13,781 nt of DNA from CADCWF01 sp903864575 (GCA_040376155.1 JBEIRG010000068.1:1-13781); one strand, 5' to 3'; shown: positions 1 to 7,257, counted from the first letter of the stretch. Notes: generated from the letters alone by a model not told the origin. A program made the numbers and translations.

Positions 1-254
1 CCCTGGACGAACTGGCGAGGGTCATCGCCCCGGGCGGCAGATTGGTGCTGGGCACTCCGGACTACGCGCGCTGGGAGTGGAACGTGCTCGAATGGGCCTA
101 TGGCAAGGCGGCGCCCAATGCTTACGCCGACGAGCACATCACCCACTACACCCACGCCAGTCTTGTGGCAGAGATGGAGCGTCGCGGGATGCGGCACGAG
201 GAAACCCGGTACGTAGGGCGTGGGGAGATGATCCTTGCGTTCCGAAAGGCCTGA
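1..254 (+). CDS. Class I SAM-dependent methyltransferase, C-terminal part (5' end outside window)
   Basis: The reading frame is open from the window edge to a TGA at 252-254, giving about 83 C-terminal residues. The segment APGGRLVLGTPDY is the late strand-turn of a Methyltransf_11-type Rossmann fold, where 'PGG' precedes the strand after the acceptor loop. It is followed by the helical and strand segment EHITHYTHASLVAEMERRG, common in methyltransferases of polysaccharide clusters. The SAM-binding GxGxG loop would lie upstream and is not visible, so the substrate cannot be named. The next gene starts 5 nt after its stop and the run continues into nucleotide-sugar genes, so a role in modifying a surface glycan or its lipid carrier is inferred from context. 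The family call is fairly sure; the substrate is unknown. Confidence 0.75.
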   Translation, partial: LDELARVIAPGGRLVLGTPDYARWEWNVLEWAYGKAAPNAYADEHITHYTHASLVAEMERRGMRHEETRYVGRGEMILAFRKA

Positions 255-259
255 GCCAG

Positions 260-484
260 ATGGAAGGACAAGCGGCCCGGTTGCAGCGGAATCGCTGGAT
301 CATCGCGGCGATCGCGACTGTTGCGGTTCCCGCTGCCCTGATTTCCGGGACGTGGGGCCGACAAGCGCCATTGCCCGACCGGTACCGTGAGTCGACGGTA
401 AACGTGAACCTGTATGGAACCCCGATCGCCCCGCAGGAGGACGATCGCGTCAGCCGCGATGCCGTGGCGCCGTCCGAGCGGTAG
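260..484 (+). CDS. Small single-pass membrane protein, function unknown
   Basis: This gene encodes 74 aa from an ATG at 260, with AAAGG at 245-249 about 10 nt upstream. I do not recognise a family. Residues 1-12 are short and basic (R7, R10, R12). Residues 13-30 (WIIAAIATVAVPAALISG) form one hydrophobic helix. The remaining 44 residues are polar and Pro/Asp/Arg-rich, with no cysteine and no obvious fold. By the positive-inside rule the N-terminus should be cytoplasmic and the tail outside. It sits 5 nt after a methyltransferase and 19 nt before gmd, so it is co-transcribed with glycan genes. The 129-aa protein at the end of this operon has the same layout. It could be an assembly or anchoring partner; that is inference. 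Its reality is supported by the RBS, tight spacing and membrane helix. Confidence 0.6.
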   Translation: MEGQAARLQRNRWIIAAIATVAVPAALISGTWGRQAPLPDRYRESTVNVNLYGTPIAPQEDDRVSRDAVAPSER

Positions 485-503
485 ACAGCGGAGAGGACGA
501 CGC

Positions 504-1517
504 ATGCCGGTTGCATTGGTCACGGGAATCACCGGACAGGACGGCAGCTACCTCGCCGAGCATCTGCTGGCGCAGGGCTACCGGGTGATCGGCGTCAGCA
601 GACGCACCAGCACCGACGTGGGCAGCAGGATCGAGCACATCCGGGCAGACATCGAGGTTGCCAGCGCAGACCTGCTCGACCAGACCTCCCTGCTTACCCT
701 CGTGCAGCGCTATCAGCCGGACGAGGTGTACAACCTCGCCGCCCAGAGCTTCGTCCCGACCTCGTGGGCGCAGCCCGTTCTCACCGGCGAATTCACAGCG
801 CTGGGAGTGACCCGGCTGCTGGAGGCGGTGCGGGTGGCGGCTCCGGAGGCGCGGTTCTACCAGGCGTCCTCCTCCGAGATGTTCGGCAAGGTGCAGGAGG
901 TTCCACAGACGGAGCGTACGCCCTTCTACCCGCGGTCACCCTATGGCGTATCCAAGCTTTACGGGCACTGGATCACCGTCAACTACCGCGAGAGCTACGG
1001 GATGCATGCCTGTTCGGGCATCCTGTTCAATCACGAATCCGAGCGGCGTGGTCTGGAATTCGTGACCCGCAAGATTTCCTACGGCGTCGCGCTGATCAGC
1101 CACGGGGCGCGGCGGGAATTGCGGCTCGGCAATCTCGATGCCGAACGTGATTGGGGTCACGCCGCGGACTATGTCCGCGCGATGCACATGATGCTGCAGC
1201 GTGACTCCCCCCGTGACTATGTGATTTCCACCGGTGAGACCCATTCCGTCCGAGAGTTTGCCGAGCTTGCGTTCCGCTGCGCGGGGCTGGACTGGGAGGA
1301 ATTCGTGCAGGTCGATCCCACGCTCAAGCGCCCGGCCGAGGTCGATCAACTCGTTGGCGATCCGCGACTGGCCAACGAGGAGCTCGGGTGGCGGCCGACG
1401 ATTACCTTCCCGCAACTGGTCGAGCGGATGGTCGAGAGCGATCTCGCAATCGTGCGGGACGAGATGGCGCGCGGGGTGATTCGGCGAGAGGAGCCGGGAT
1501 CGCGGTTCCCCGGATGA
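504..1517 (+). CDS. gmd: GDP-mannose 4,6-dehydratase
   Basis: This 337-aa short-chain dehydrogenase-type enzyme converts GDP-D-mannose to GDP-4-keto-6-deoxy-D-mannose in the cytoplasm, the first step towards GDP-fucose, GDP-rhamnose and related sugars. The N-terminal TGITGQDGSYLAE is the Gmd nucleotide-binding loop. RRTS near residue 34 matches the usual RRSS that favours NADP. Catalytic residues are all present: Ser123 (Thr in E. coli Gmd), Glu125, Tyr147 and Lys151. The segments FNHESERRG..FVTRKI, NLDAERDWGHAADYV and RPAEVDQLVGDP are Gmd signatures. Length is slightly under the roughly 370 aa of E. coli Gmd. The ATG at 504 has GGAGAGGA just upstream and places the Rossmann strand at the N-terminus; an upstream in-frame ATG at 414 would add Arg-rich sequence overlapping the previous gene. 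The stop overlaps the next start (ATGA, 1514-1517). Confidence 0.93.
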   Translation: MPVALVTGITGQDGSYLAEHLLAQGYRVIGVSRRTSTDVGSRIEHIRADIEVASADLLDQTSLLTLVQRYQPDEVYNLAAQSFVPTSWAQPVLTGEFTALGVTRLLEAVRVAAPEARFYQASSSEMFGKVQEVPQTERTPFYPRSPYGVSKLYGHWITVNYRESYGMHACSGILFNHESERRGLEFVTRKISYGVALISHGARRELRLGNLDAERDWGHAADYVRAMHMMLQRDSPRDYVISTGETHSVREFAELAFRCAGLDWEEFVQVDPTLKRPAEVDQLVGDPRLANEELGWRPTITFPQLVERMVESDLAIVRDEMARGVIRREEPGSRFPG

Positions 1518-2482
1518 CGCGCGCGCTGATCACCGGGATCACCGGGCAGGATGGCCGCTATCTCTCGCGGCTGTTGGCGGCGCGCGGCGACGAGGTCTGG
1601 GGCATGCCCTGGACGGACGCTTCGCCGGACATGGACATGGACATGGACATGGACGTGGTGCGCTGGACGTCTCCTGCCGCGATGTCGGACGCCGCGGCGA
1701 TTGTGGCGGCGGTGGAAATGGCGCGGCCCGATCTGGTCTTCCATCTCGCGGCCCAGAGCTCGGTTTTCGCATCGTGGACCGATCCCGGCGCGACCGCAGA
1801 ATCGACTGGCGCCGGAACTGCGCACGTGCTGGAAGCCGTTCGCGCCGTGACGCCGGGCGCTCGGGTCTTCGTTGCGTCGTCCAGCGCGATCTTCGGCGTG
1901 ACCGGTCCGCTGCCTCACGACGAGGAGTCACCGATCGCGCCCGTTTCGCCCTATGGCGCGGCCAAGGCCTACACGCATCATCTGGCGCGGGTCTACCGGG
2001 AGGGATTCGGGATGTTCGTGTGTTCGGGCATCCTGTTCAACCACGAGTCTCCCCTCAGAGGCCCGGGCTTCGTCACCCGCAAGATCGTCGACGGCGCGGT
2101 GGCAGTCGCGCAGGGCAGGCAGCGTGAACTCGTTCTCGGGAACCTCGCGGCGCGCCGCGACTGGGGATTTGCCGGCGATGTCGTCCGGGCGATGACGCTG
2201 ATGCTGGATCACGACGAGCCAGATGATTATGTTGTTGCCACTGGCATATCGCACGGCGTGGTGGACTGGTGCGAGAGCGCCTTCCGGATTGTTGGACTGG
2301 ATTGGCAGGACCACGTGCGCTCCGAGCCCAGCCTCATGCGGCCGGGCGAGCCGCCCGATCAGATCGGGGATGCAAGCCGCGCTCGACGGGTGCTCGGATG
2401 GGCGCCGGAGGTCGGATTCGACGAGATGGTTGCGATGATGGTCGCGGCCGAGTTGGAGCGGGTCGCGGAGGGCAGGAGATGA
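1514..2482 (+). CDS. Gmd-like NAD(P)-dependent sugar epimerase/dehydratase paralogue, catalytic Glu replaced
   Basis: This 322-aa protein is collinear with the preceding Gmd. It keeps TGITGQDGRYL, Ser123-Ser124, Tyr147 and Lys151, FNHES..RG..FVTRKI, and NLAARRDWGFAGDVV. Two differences matter. The dehydratase Glu is Ala125 (SSSAIFG instead of SSSEMFG). The RRTS motif after the second strand is replaced by PWTDASP followed by DMDMDMDMD (residues 39-47), encoded by a hexanucleotide repeat. In this family Glu promotes loss of the C6 hydroxide after C4 oxidation, so its loss argues against a normal 4,6-dehydratase. A 4-keto reductase (Rmd-like, giving GDP-rhamnose) or epimerase acting on the Gmd product is a reasonable inference, but it lacks the FNHTGP-type features I associate with Rmd. 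The start ATG at 1514 overlaps the gmd stop, implying translational coupling. The family is sure; the reaction is not. Confidence 0.85.
   Translation: MTRALITGITGQDGRYLSRLLAARGDEVWGMPWTDASPDMDMDMDMDVVRWTSPAAMSDAAAIVAAVEMARPDLVFHLAAQSSVFASWTDPGATAESTGAGTAHVLEAVRAVTPGARVFVASSSAIFGVTGPLPHDEESPIAPVSPYGAAKAYTHHLARVYREGFGMFVCSGILFNHESPLRGPGFVTRKIVDGAVAVAQGRQRELVLGNLAARRDWGFAGDVVRAMTLMLDHDEPDDYVVATGISHGVVDWCESAFRIVGLDWQDHVRSEPSLMRPGEPPDQIGDASRARRVLGWAPEVGFDEMVAMMVAAELERVAEGRR
1627..1654 (+). repeat. GGACAT hexanucleotide tandem repeat within the Gmd-like gene
   Basis: Four perfect copies of GGACAT run from 1627 to 1650, followed by a partial GGAC. They are read as alternating Asp-Met (residues 39-47 of the paralogue). 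Because the unit is 6 nt, gain or loss of copies by replication slippage would keep the reading frame and only lengthen or shorten an acidic loop after the second Rossmann strand. Confidence 0.9.
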
Positions 2483-4911
2483 TCCCGGACTCGGTCGCGT
2501 CCCGACCGGACCCGATGCGGGAGCGCGTACATCGGCCACGGTGGAATCGGCAGGACGCGTTTGCCCTCCTCGCGCTTGCACTGGTGACGATGCTGGTCCA
2601 GGCACAGTACGTTGGCGATCCGCTGCAGCCCCTGTATGGCGATCTGGTCAACTTCTTCATCCCGATGTTCTCGTTTCTCGGCGAGTCGCTCCGGTCAGGT
2701 CACATCCCGGCGTGGAATCCGCACCAGTTCGCGGGGGCGCCATTCGCCGGCGACCCCCAGTCCGGGTGGACCTATCTGCTGGTGATGTTGCCGTTTGCGT
2801 TCTTGCCGATCGCGGGAGCGGTCGTGGCGATGAACACCCTTCACCTGCTTGTCGTCGGGGTCGCCACCTACCTGTTCGGTCGTTCGCTTGGGCTGAACGC
2901 CGGGGGAGCCTGCGCCGCCGCCATATGCTTCGAATACACGATGCTCCTGCAGCGGACGAACTGCTGCCCGCAAATCATGTTCGCGCTGACATGGCTGCCG
3001 GTGATGTTGCTGGCAGCGGAGATGGGCCTGCGCTCCCGGACCCCGCTGGGGCGCGCTGGCTGGCTGCTGCTGGGCAGTCTCGCAGTGAGCCAGGAACTGG
3101 CAGGCTGGCTCGGGCAGGGAGCGTATTACCAGTTCATGATGGCAGGCGGCTGGATCGTCTTTCGTTCGATCTTCTGGCCGCCGGACGAAAGCTGGTCGCT
3201 TGCGCGGCGGATGCGGGAGTTGTCGATCGTTGCCGCCGTGATCTTTGGCGGGGGGATCATCCTGGGCATGGCGGCTCTGCTGCCGCGGCTCGAGTACAAC
3301 CAGGTTTCCAACGTCGCAGGGGGCGTCTATCACGGTCCGGAGGCAAGCTGGGCGGCCGATTTCGGCGGCATCGCGCCGAACCGGCTCATTCCCCGCCTGT
3401 TCAGCGGCTACTCGGTGGGGGAGTGGCTGTATGCGGGAGCGGCAGCCGGGATGCTCGCCATCGTCTGCCCCTTTGCGCGGCCACGCTGGCGGCCATGGAT
3501 CTTCTTCGCCGTCGCGGCGGCGCTGATGCTCGTCCTTTCGATTCCGGAACCGACAATCGTGCACCGGATCGTCGGGCTCGCGCCGGGGTTCTCGACCATC
3601 CACGGTCACTACATGCACCGGGTCCTGTACGCATTGTCGTTCCCACTCGGGATGATGGCTGGCGCGACCATTGCCGCGGTCACCAGCGGGCGCATGGTTC
3701 CGCGCGCGGCGTACGGCGTCGCCGTGCTGGTGGCCATCGCGGCGGTTGCGATGACGCGCCCGACAACCGGTGGATTCGAGATGTATGGCGCTGCGACTGC
3801 GGCAGTCGTGGCCGCGGCAGCCCTCGTACTCTTCTCGGGTGCGAGCAAGATCTCCGCGCATGCGCGAGCACTGGTCGCTGTGGCCTTCGCCGTCGTGCTG
3901 TTCTGGGATTCGTCCGGCCGATTGATGACAACCCGGCAGCAACTGCGGGAGAACGCGTTCAGTGGGGGGTTCGACCAGTATCTCGGGGACGAAGGTGCGG
4001 TGGGTTTCCTGCACCAGGCTGACCCGGCGGCGAACCGATTCTTGGGCTTCGATCCCGCCCTGCTTGGCCCGGACCTCTCGATCAGGCAGGCCTACATCGG
4101 CTTTTACAACGAATCGCAGGGTGCGCCGCTGATCGTCACCGGCGATCGCGCAACCGCGCTCGGGCTCGATGATCTCCAGGGATACAACCCGGTTCATCCC
4201 ATGCGCTACGTCGAGTGGATCCGGACGCTGAACGGGCAGCCGCAACTCTACCGGTTCGGCAACGTTTACCCGTCCGGGCTCGATTCGCCGTTGCTGGACT
4301 TGAGCAACGCGCGATACGCCGTGGTTCGGAATGACAGCGTCGCCAGCGATCCCGTGGTCGCTGCCCTGGCGGCGGAATGGCCGGAACGGTTTCGCGATCA
4401 CACCGTGCGCGTGCTGGAAAACCCGGAGGCCGCGCCTCGCGCATGGCTGGCGGATCAGGCATGGGCTGTGGTTCCGGGTGGCGCGCTCGAAATGCTGGCC
4501 AGCGGCGCGGTGGATGGCCGGGTCGTCGCACTGGTGGAAGAACCGGCGCTGGCGTTCGCGCCCGGCGGGTGGGGGGCGAGCGATGCCCCGGTGACCATGA
4601 CGCGGCCGGATTCTGACCGGATCCACCTGACGCTTTCGCAACCGGCAGGCGGCCCTGCCATGTTGGTCGTGTCGGAGGTCTATGACGCCGGCTGGCGGGC
4701 GACCATCGACGGACACGCCGCGCCGGTTGTGGTGGTGGATCACACGCTGATGGGCGTTCCGATCGCGGCAGGCGCGCGGGAGATCGTGCTGCGGTATGAC
4801 CCGCCATTGCTGAAGGTCGGCATCTGGGTGAGCCTGCTCGCGCTGGCTGGGACCCTCGTGGTGTGGGCGCTCAATGGTCATCGGTGGTTGCAGGGACGGA
4901 GGGGGGCGTGA
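2479..4911 (+). CDS. YfhO family polytopic membrane protein (GT-C-like)
   Basis: This gene encodes an 810-aa membrane protein. About 13 hydrophobic helices occupy residues 26 to about 490. An extracytoplasmic region of nearly 290 residues follows, and a last helix near the C-terminus (VGIWVSLLALAGTLVVW) with a short basic tail. The first outside loop has YGDL (Asp55) and GHIPAWNPHQFAGAPF..PQS, matching the conserved D and 'G..P.WN...FxG.P....QS' of the YfhO family, which resembles GT-C glycosyltransferases using lipid-linked sugars. The C-terminal segment YDAGWRATIDG with LRYDPP is also typical. B. subtilis YfhO glycosylates lipoteichoic acid; the acceptor here is unknown. Start: ATG at 2479 overlaps the previous stop (ATGA) and has GGAGGG at 2467-2472, 6 nt upstream. 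An in-frame ATG at 2515 has no good RBS. It probably transfers a sugar outside the membrane, using precursors linked to the upstream genes. Confidence 0.85.
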   Translation: MIPDSVASRPDPMRERVHRPRWNRQDAFALLALALVTMLVQAQYVGDPLQPLYGDLVNFFIPMFSFLGESLRSGHIPAWNPHQFAGAPFAGDPQSGWTYLLVMLPFAFLPIAGAVVAMNTLHLLVVGVATYLFGRSLGLNAGGACAAAICFEYTMLLQRTNCCPQIMFALTWLPVMLLAAEMGLRSRTPLGRAGWLLLGSLAVSQELAGWLGQGAYYQFMMAGGWIVFRSIFWPPDESWSLARRMRELSIVAAVIFGGGIILGMAALLPRLEYNQVSNVAGGVYHGPEASWAADFGGIAPNRLIPRLFSGYSVGEWLYAGAAAGMLAIVCPFARPRWRPWIFFAVAAALMLVLSIPEPTIVHRIVGLAPGFSTIHGHYMHRVLYALSFPLGMMAGATIAAVTSGRMVPRAAYGVAVLVAIAAVAMTRPTTGGFEMYGAATAAVVAAAALVLFSGASKISAHARALVAVAFAVVLFWDSSGRLMTTRQQLRENAFSGGFDQYLGDEGAVGFLHQADPAANRFLGFDPALLGPDLSIRQAYIGFYNESQGAPLIVTGDRATALGLDDLQGYNPVHPMRYVEWIRTLNGQPQLYRFGNVYPSGLDSPLLDLSNARYAVVRNDSVASDPVVAALAAEWPERFRDHTVRVLENPEAAPRAWLADQAWAVVPGGALEMLASGAVDGRVVALVEEPALAFAPGGWGASDAPVTMTRPDSDRIHLTLSQPAGGPAMLVVSEVYDAGWRATIDGHAAPVVVVDHTLMGVPIAAGAREIVLRYDPPLLKVGIWVSLLALAGTLVVWALNGHRWLQGRRGA

Positions 4912-5300
4912 TGAGCGAGCCAGACAGCAGGCAGGAGGTCCGCCGCCAGCGCCTGCTGCTGGCGGGGACGGCGGTGCTCGCCGTGGTCGCGCCGGCGGTG
5001 ATCTGGCGCATCGGGCGAATGGACGCCGATCGGGCATCGGTTCGTCAGGAACCACCGCCGCCGGGAACGCCCACCGAGGATCAGGGAGAGGCTGCGAAAT
5101 CGGATGCTCCGGCGACTCGCGCCGCTCGCGCGGCTGCCAGAACCGCCGAGGCGGTGGGGTCGTCGGTTCCCGAGCCAACCAACGCTCCCGCGGCGGGCAA
5201 GCGCAAGCGCAGGGACTCCACGCCCGTGGCGGACGAACTGCCGACCGCGCTCCCACGCAAGCGTCAGCGCGATCCGGGCACGCCCACGGCGCAACCGTAG
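4911..5300 (+). CDS. Single-pass membrane protein with Pro/Ala/Arg-rich tail, function unknown
   Basis: This gene encodes 129 aa from an ATG at 4911 that shares its A with the TGA of the YfhO gene (TGATG) and follows a strong purine-rich RBS (GGACGGAGGGG). The first 14 residues are charged and basic near the membrane (RRQR). Residues 15-32 (LLLAGTAVLAVVAPAVIW) form one helix. The rest is low-complexity and disorder-like, rich in Pro, Ala, Arg and Thr, with a basic patch GKRKRRDS and a second RKRQRD near the end. No family is recognised and no catalytic motif is visible. The layout repeats that of the 74-aa protein at 260-484. It closes the glycan operon; a stem-loop follows 3 nt after its stop. 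Confidence 0.6.
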   Translation: MSEPDSRQEVRRQRLLLAGTAVLAVVAPAVIWRIGRMDADRASVRQEPPPPGTPTEDQGEAAKSDAPATRAARAAARTAEAVGSSVPEPTNAPAAGKRKRRDSTPVADELPTALPRKRQRDPGTPTAQP

Positions 5301-5303
5301 CAC

Positions 5304-5337
5304 CGCCCGGACGCGGCGTGGTGACCTGTTCCGGGCG
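5304..5337 (+). terminator. Candidate terminator stem-loop after the glycan operon
   Basis: CGCCCGGA (5304-5311) pairs perfectly with TCCGGGCG (5330-5337), an 8-bp stem with an 18-nt loop, starting 3 nt after the stop of the last glycan gene. There is no U-run after it, only TCAAA, so it is not a textbook intrinsic terminator. Position at a convergent gene junction supports a 3'-end role. Confidence 0.35.
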
Positions 5338-5342
5338 TCAAA

Positions 5343-5370
5343 CGATTGCCGGGTGCGCCCCGGTCAATCG
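5343..5370 (-). terminator. Candidate terminator of the heme A synthase gene, overlapping its stop codon
   Basis: CGATTG-CCGGG (5343-5353) pairs with CCCGG-(t)-CAATCG (5359-5370), an 11-bp stem with one bulged base and a 5-nt loop. The bulge is the first base of the minus-strand stop codon complement (5364-5366). Read on the minus strand the stem is followed by TTTGACG, a very short U-tract. Together with the 5304-5337 stem it fills the 63-bp gap between convergent genes, so it could also stop read-through from the plus strand. Confidence 0.45.
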
Positions 5371-6308
5371 GCGGCGGGGGCGACCGACGGAAGAACCGGA
5401 CGCGCGCCGGCGGCGGCGGCCATTGGCCGAGGCAGGGCACGGCGGCACCATTCGCAGCAAACCACGAACAGAACGGCCATCAGCAGCGAGTGGGTCATCG
5501 TGCTTGCGATGGAGAGATTCGTCCAGGGCAGGAATGCGCCGCTGAGCGCCTGCGCAACGATGATGCCGAACGCCCACGCGCCCGCGCTCGCGAGATCGTG
5601 CCGCTCCGGGATCCTCTTCGCCCAGAGCCACATGCCGAGAATCAGCAGCACGGCCAGCAGCGCGACGATGCGGTGCAGGACGACGATGCCCTCGGCCCAG
5701 GTCAACCCGGTGAGCACCTTGCCATTGCACAGCGGCCAGGAGACGCAGGCGAGGCTTGACTTGGTGTGGCGCACATACGCGCCGAGGTAGGCCACGCCGA
5801 GCATGGCGATCACCGTGAGGAAGGTCATCCAGCGGTAGTTCGCCGGCACAGCGGCATCATTGCGCGGTCCGCGAGCCGGGCCCTCCCGCAGCACGAACGC
5901 CATCAGGGCGGTGCTGGCGAGCGCGGTCAGGGAGATGCCGAAGTGGCTGGCGAGAATGGGAGCGCTCTGCGGCCACATCACCGCGGCCGCACCCATGCCG
6001 GACTGGAGGATCAGCGTCAGGAAGGTGACCGGAATGAGCACCTTCAGTTCCGGCAGTTGCCGCCGGAACCGGAATGCGGTGATGCACGCGCCAAGGAGGA
6101 GCAACCCCTCGACGCTCGTCACCAGGCGGTGGCTGTACTCGATCGCGGTCTCGAAGGCGTACTCCGGCACGAACTTGCCGTTGCAGAGCGGCCATGACCG
6201 CCCGCAGCCCATGCCCGATCCGGTCTTGGTGACCATCGCCCCCATCAGGAGCACGATCAACATGCCGACAGCGGCGGCGACGGAGAGGCGGCGAGCGAGA
6301 GCGAGCAT
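5364..6308 (-). CDS. ctaA: Heme A synthase, CtaA/COX15 family
   Basis: This integral membrane enzyme of 314 aa oxidises the C8 methyl group of heme O to a formyl group, giving heme A for aa3-type cytochrome oxidases. Seven to eight helices are visible. The four haem-ligand histidines are present: His60 (EYSHR), His122 (ASHF), His212 (LHRI) and His273 (MTHS). Glu57 is also present. The external loop cysteines Cys35 and Cys42 (CGRSWPLC) match the numbering of B. subtilis CtaA, and a second pair, Cys188 and Cys194 (CVSWPLC), is present. The repeat of WPLCNGK in both halves shows the internal duplication of the family. The start ATG (complement of 6306-6308) has an AGGAG RBS 9 nt upstream. It is transcribed alone here, divergent from the HAD gene and convergent to the glycan operon. 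No ctaB or oxidase subunit genes are in the window. Confidence 0.93.
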   Translation of the reverse strand: MLALARRLSVAAAVGMLIVLLMGAMVTKTGSGMGCGRSWPLCNGKFVPEYAFETAIEYSHRLVTSVEGLLLLGACITAFRFRRQLPELKVLIPVTFLTLILQSGMGAAAVMWPQSAPILASHFGISLTALASTALMAFVLREGPARGPRNDAAVPANYRWMTFLTVIAMLGVAYLGAYVRHTKSSLACVSWPLCNGKVLTGLTWAEGIVVLHRIVALLAVLLILGMWLWAKRIPERHDLASAGAWAFGIIVAQALSGAFLPWTNLSIASTMTHSLLMAVLFVVCCEWCRRALPRPMAAAAGARPVLPSVAPAAD

Positions 6309-6347
6309 GATCGAGATCTCCTGCGGTTCCCGGGACTGCTTCCGGGG

Positions 6348-6353
6348 ATTGTA
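6348..6353 (-). promoter_or_regulatory. Candidate -10 element for ctaA
   Basis: Read on the minus strand this is TACAAT, one mismatch from the sigma-70 consensus TATAAT, 39 nt upstream of the ctaA start and close to its AGGAG RBS. No convincing -35 box is seen at 16-18 nt spacing, so the call rests on the -10 alone. The remainder of the divergent gap 6309-6483 shows no other clear element. Confidence 0.3.
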
Positions 6354-6483
6354 CGCATGGCGACGCAGCGGCGGCTGGAGCGGGGGAGAGATCGTGGCAG
6401 CGATGCCCCGTGGCCGCCGCCTCGCCGGAATGCTAGGGTGAGCGCATACGAACCGGCAGCGTTGCGGAGGTAGGCGGGAAACC

Positions 6484-7161
6484 ATGGCCGACGCGGTGAT
6501 CTTCGACATGGATGGGTTACTGATCGACTCCGAGCCGTTCTGGCGATTGGCCGAGGTCGACGTCCTCTCGGCGGTTGGCGTGCCGATCGACGACGACCTT
6601 GCGCGGCTAACCACCGGTCTCAGGACCGATGAGGTGGTCGAGCACTGGTATCGCCAATACCCGTGGGAGGGACCGACGAAGCAGGAGATTTCGGCGCAGA
6701 TCATCCGGGGGGTGATGGATCTGGTGTCGGCCCGGGGCGAGGCATTGCCGGGGGTGGGCGATGTGCTGGAAGGACTCGCCGCGGCGGGGTACCCCATGGC
6801 GATCGCATCGTCGTCCGCATCGAATGTGATCGCGGCGGTGCTGGAGCGGTTGGGGATCGGCGGGTACTTCCGGGTGGTGCAGTCGGCGGAGCACGAGCCG
6901 TATGGAAAGCCGCACCCTGCCGTCTACATCGAGGCGGCACGCCGGATGGATGTACACCCCACCCGCTGCGTGGCCCTCGAAGACTCCCCGAATGGCGTGC
7001 TGGCGGCGAAGGCGGCCCGGATGCGCTGCATCGCCGTGCCCGATCATGCGCTGGCGCACGACCGGCGGTTTCTGATCGCGGACGCGGTGCTCCCCTCGTT
7101 GGCGGAATTCCGGTTCGACGACTTCACCCGGTGGCAGCAGGAGTGGGCGGAACTGGTCTAG
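6484..7161 (+). CDS. hxpB: HAD-superfamily phosphatase, hexitol phosphatase HxpB (YniC)-like
   Basis: This 225-aa cytoplasmic phosphatase belongs to HAD subfamily IA (beta-phosphoglucomutase-like). Motif I is DMDGLLIDSEPFW, with nucleophile Asp8 and acid/base Asp10. Motif II is the Ser in IASSSASN. Motif III Lys lies in YGKPHPAVY. Motif IV is ALEDSPNG. The cap domain has GLRTDEVVEHWYRQYPWEGP, which follows the pattern of E. coli YniC/HxpB (GLR..VV..WY...PW.GP). That enzyme dephosphorylates hexitol phosphates and 2-deoxyglucose-6-phosphate, but the family is promiscuous. The start ATG at 6484 places motif I at the N-terminus; the GGAGG at 6466-6470 is 13 nt away, rather far. It lies 257 bp upstream of the nusA N-terminus, in the place where rimP is commonly found. 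The family is sure; the exact substrate is moderately sure. Confidence 0.88.
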   Translation: MADAVIFDMDGLLIDSEPFWRLAEVDVLSAVGVPIDDDLARLTTGLRTDEVVEHWYRQYPWEGPTKQEISAQIIRGVMDLVSARGEALPGVGDVLEGLAAAGYPMAIASSSASNVIAAVLERLGIGGYFRVVQSAEHEPYGKPHPAVYIEAARRMDVHPTRCVALEDSPNGVLAAKAARMRCIAVPDHALAHDRRFLIADAVLPSLAEFRFDDFTRWQQEWAELV

Positions 7162-7222
7162 GCGCACGGCCATCCGGGGTGAACGCGAGCCGAATCCGGC
7201 ACATGAACTCGCGGTGCGTGCC

Positions 7223-7251
7223 TTGTTCCGGACCCCCGCCGATGGTACCCT
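7223..7251 (+). promoter_or_regulatory. Candidate promoter for the nusA operon
   Basis: TTGTTC (7223-7228) and TACCCT (7246-7251) are separated by 17 nt, and the -10 is preceded by TGG, an extended -10 arrangement. Transcription would start near 7258 and leave a leader of about 160 nt before nusA. The match to consensus is partial (three bases in each hexamer, but the most conserved ones), so this is a prediction only. Confidence 0.35.
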
Positions 7252-7257
7252 TCGGTC

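Noticed and set aside
2695..5256. 853-aa open frame on the minus strand opposite the YfhO gene
   Set aside because: It is an antisense shadow of a G+C-rich gene: Arg/Pro/His-rich composition, no domain, and the plus-strand protein has clear membrane helices and family motifs.
6329..6346. 5-bp inverted repeat CCCGG/CCGGG in the ctaA upstream region
   Set aside because: A 5-bp G+C stem with an 8-nt loop is expected by chance in this composition.
6434..6439. TAGGGT as -10 promoter for the HAD gene
   Set aside because: TAnnnT is present but no -35 is seen at proper spacing; too weak to list as a feature.
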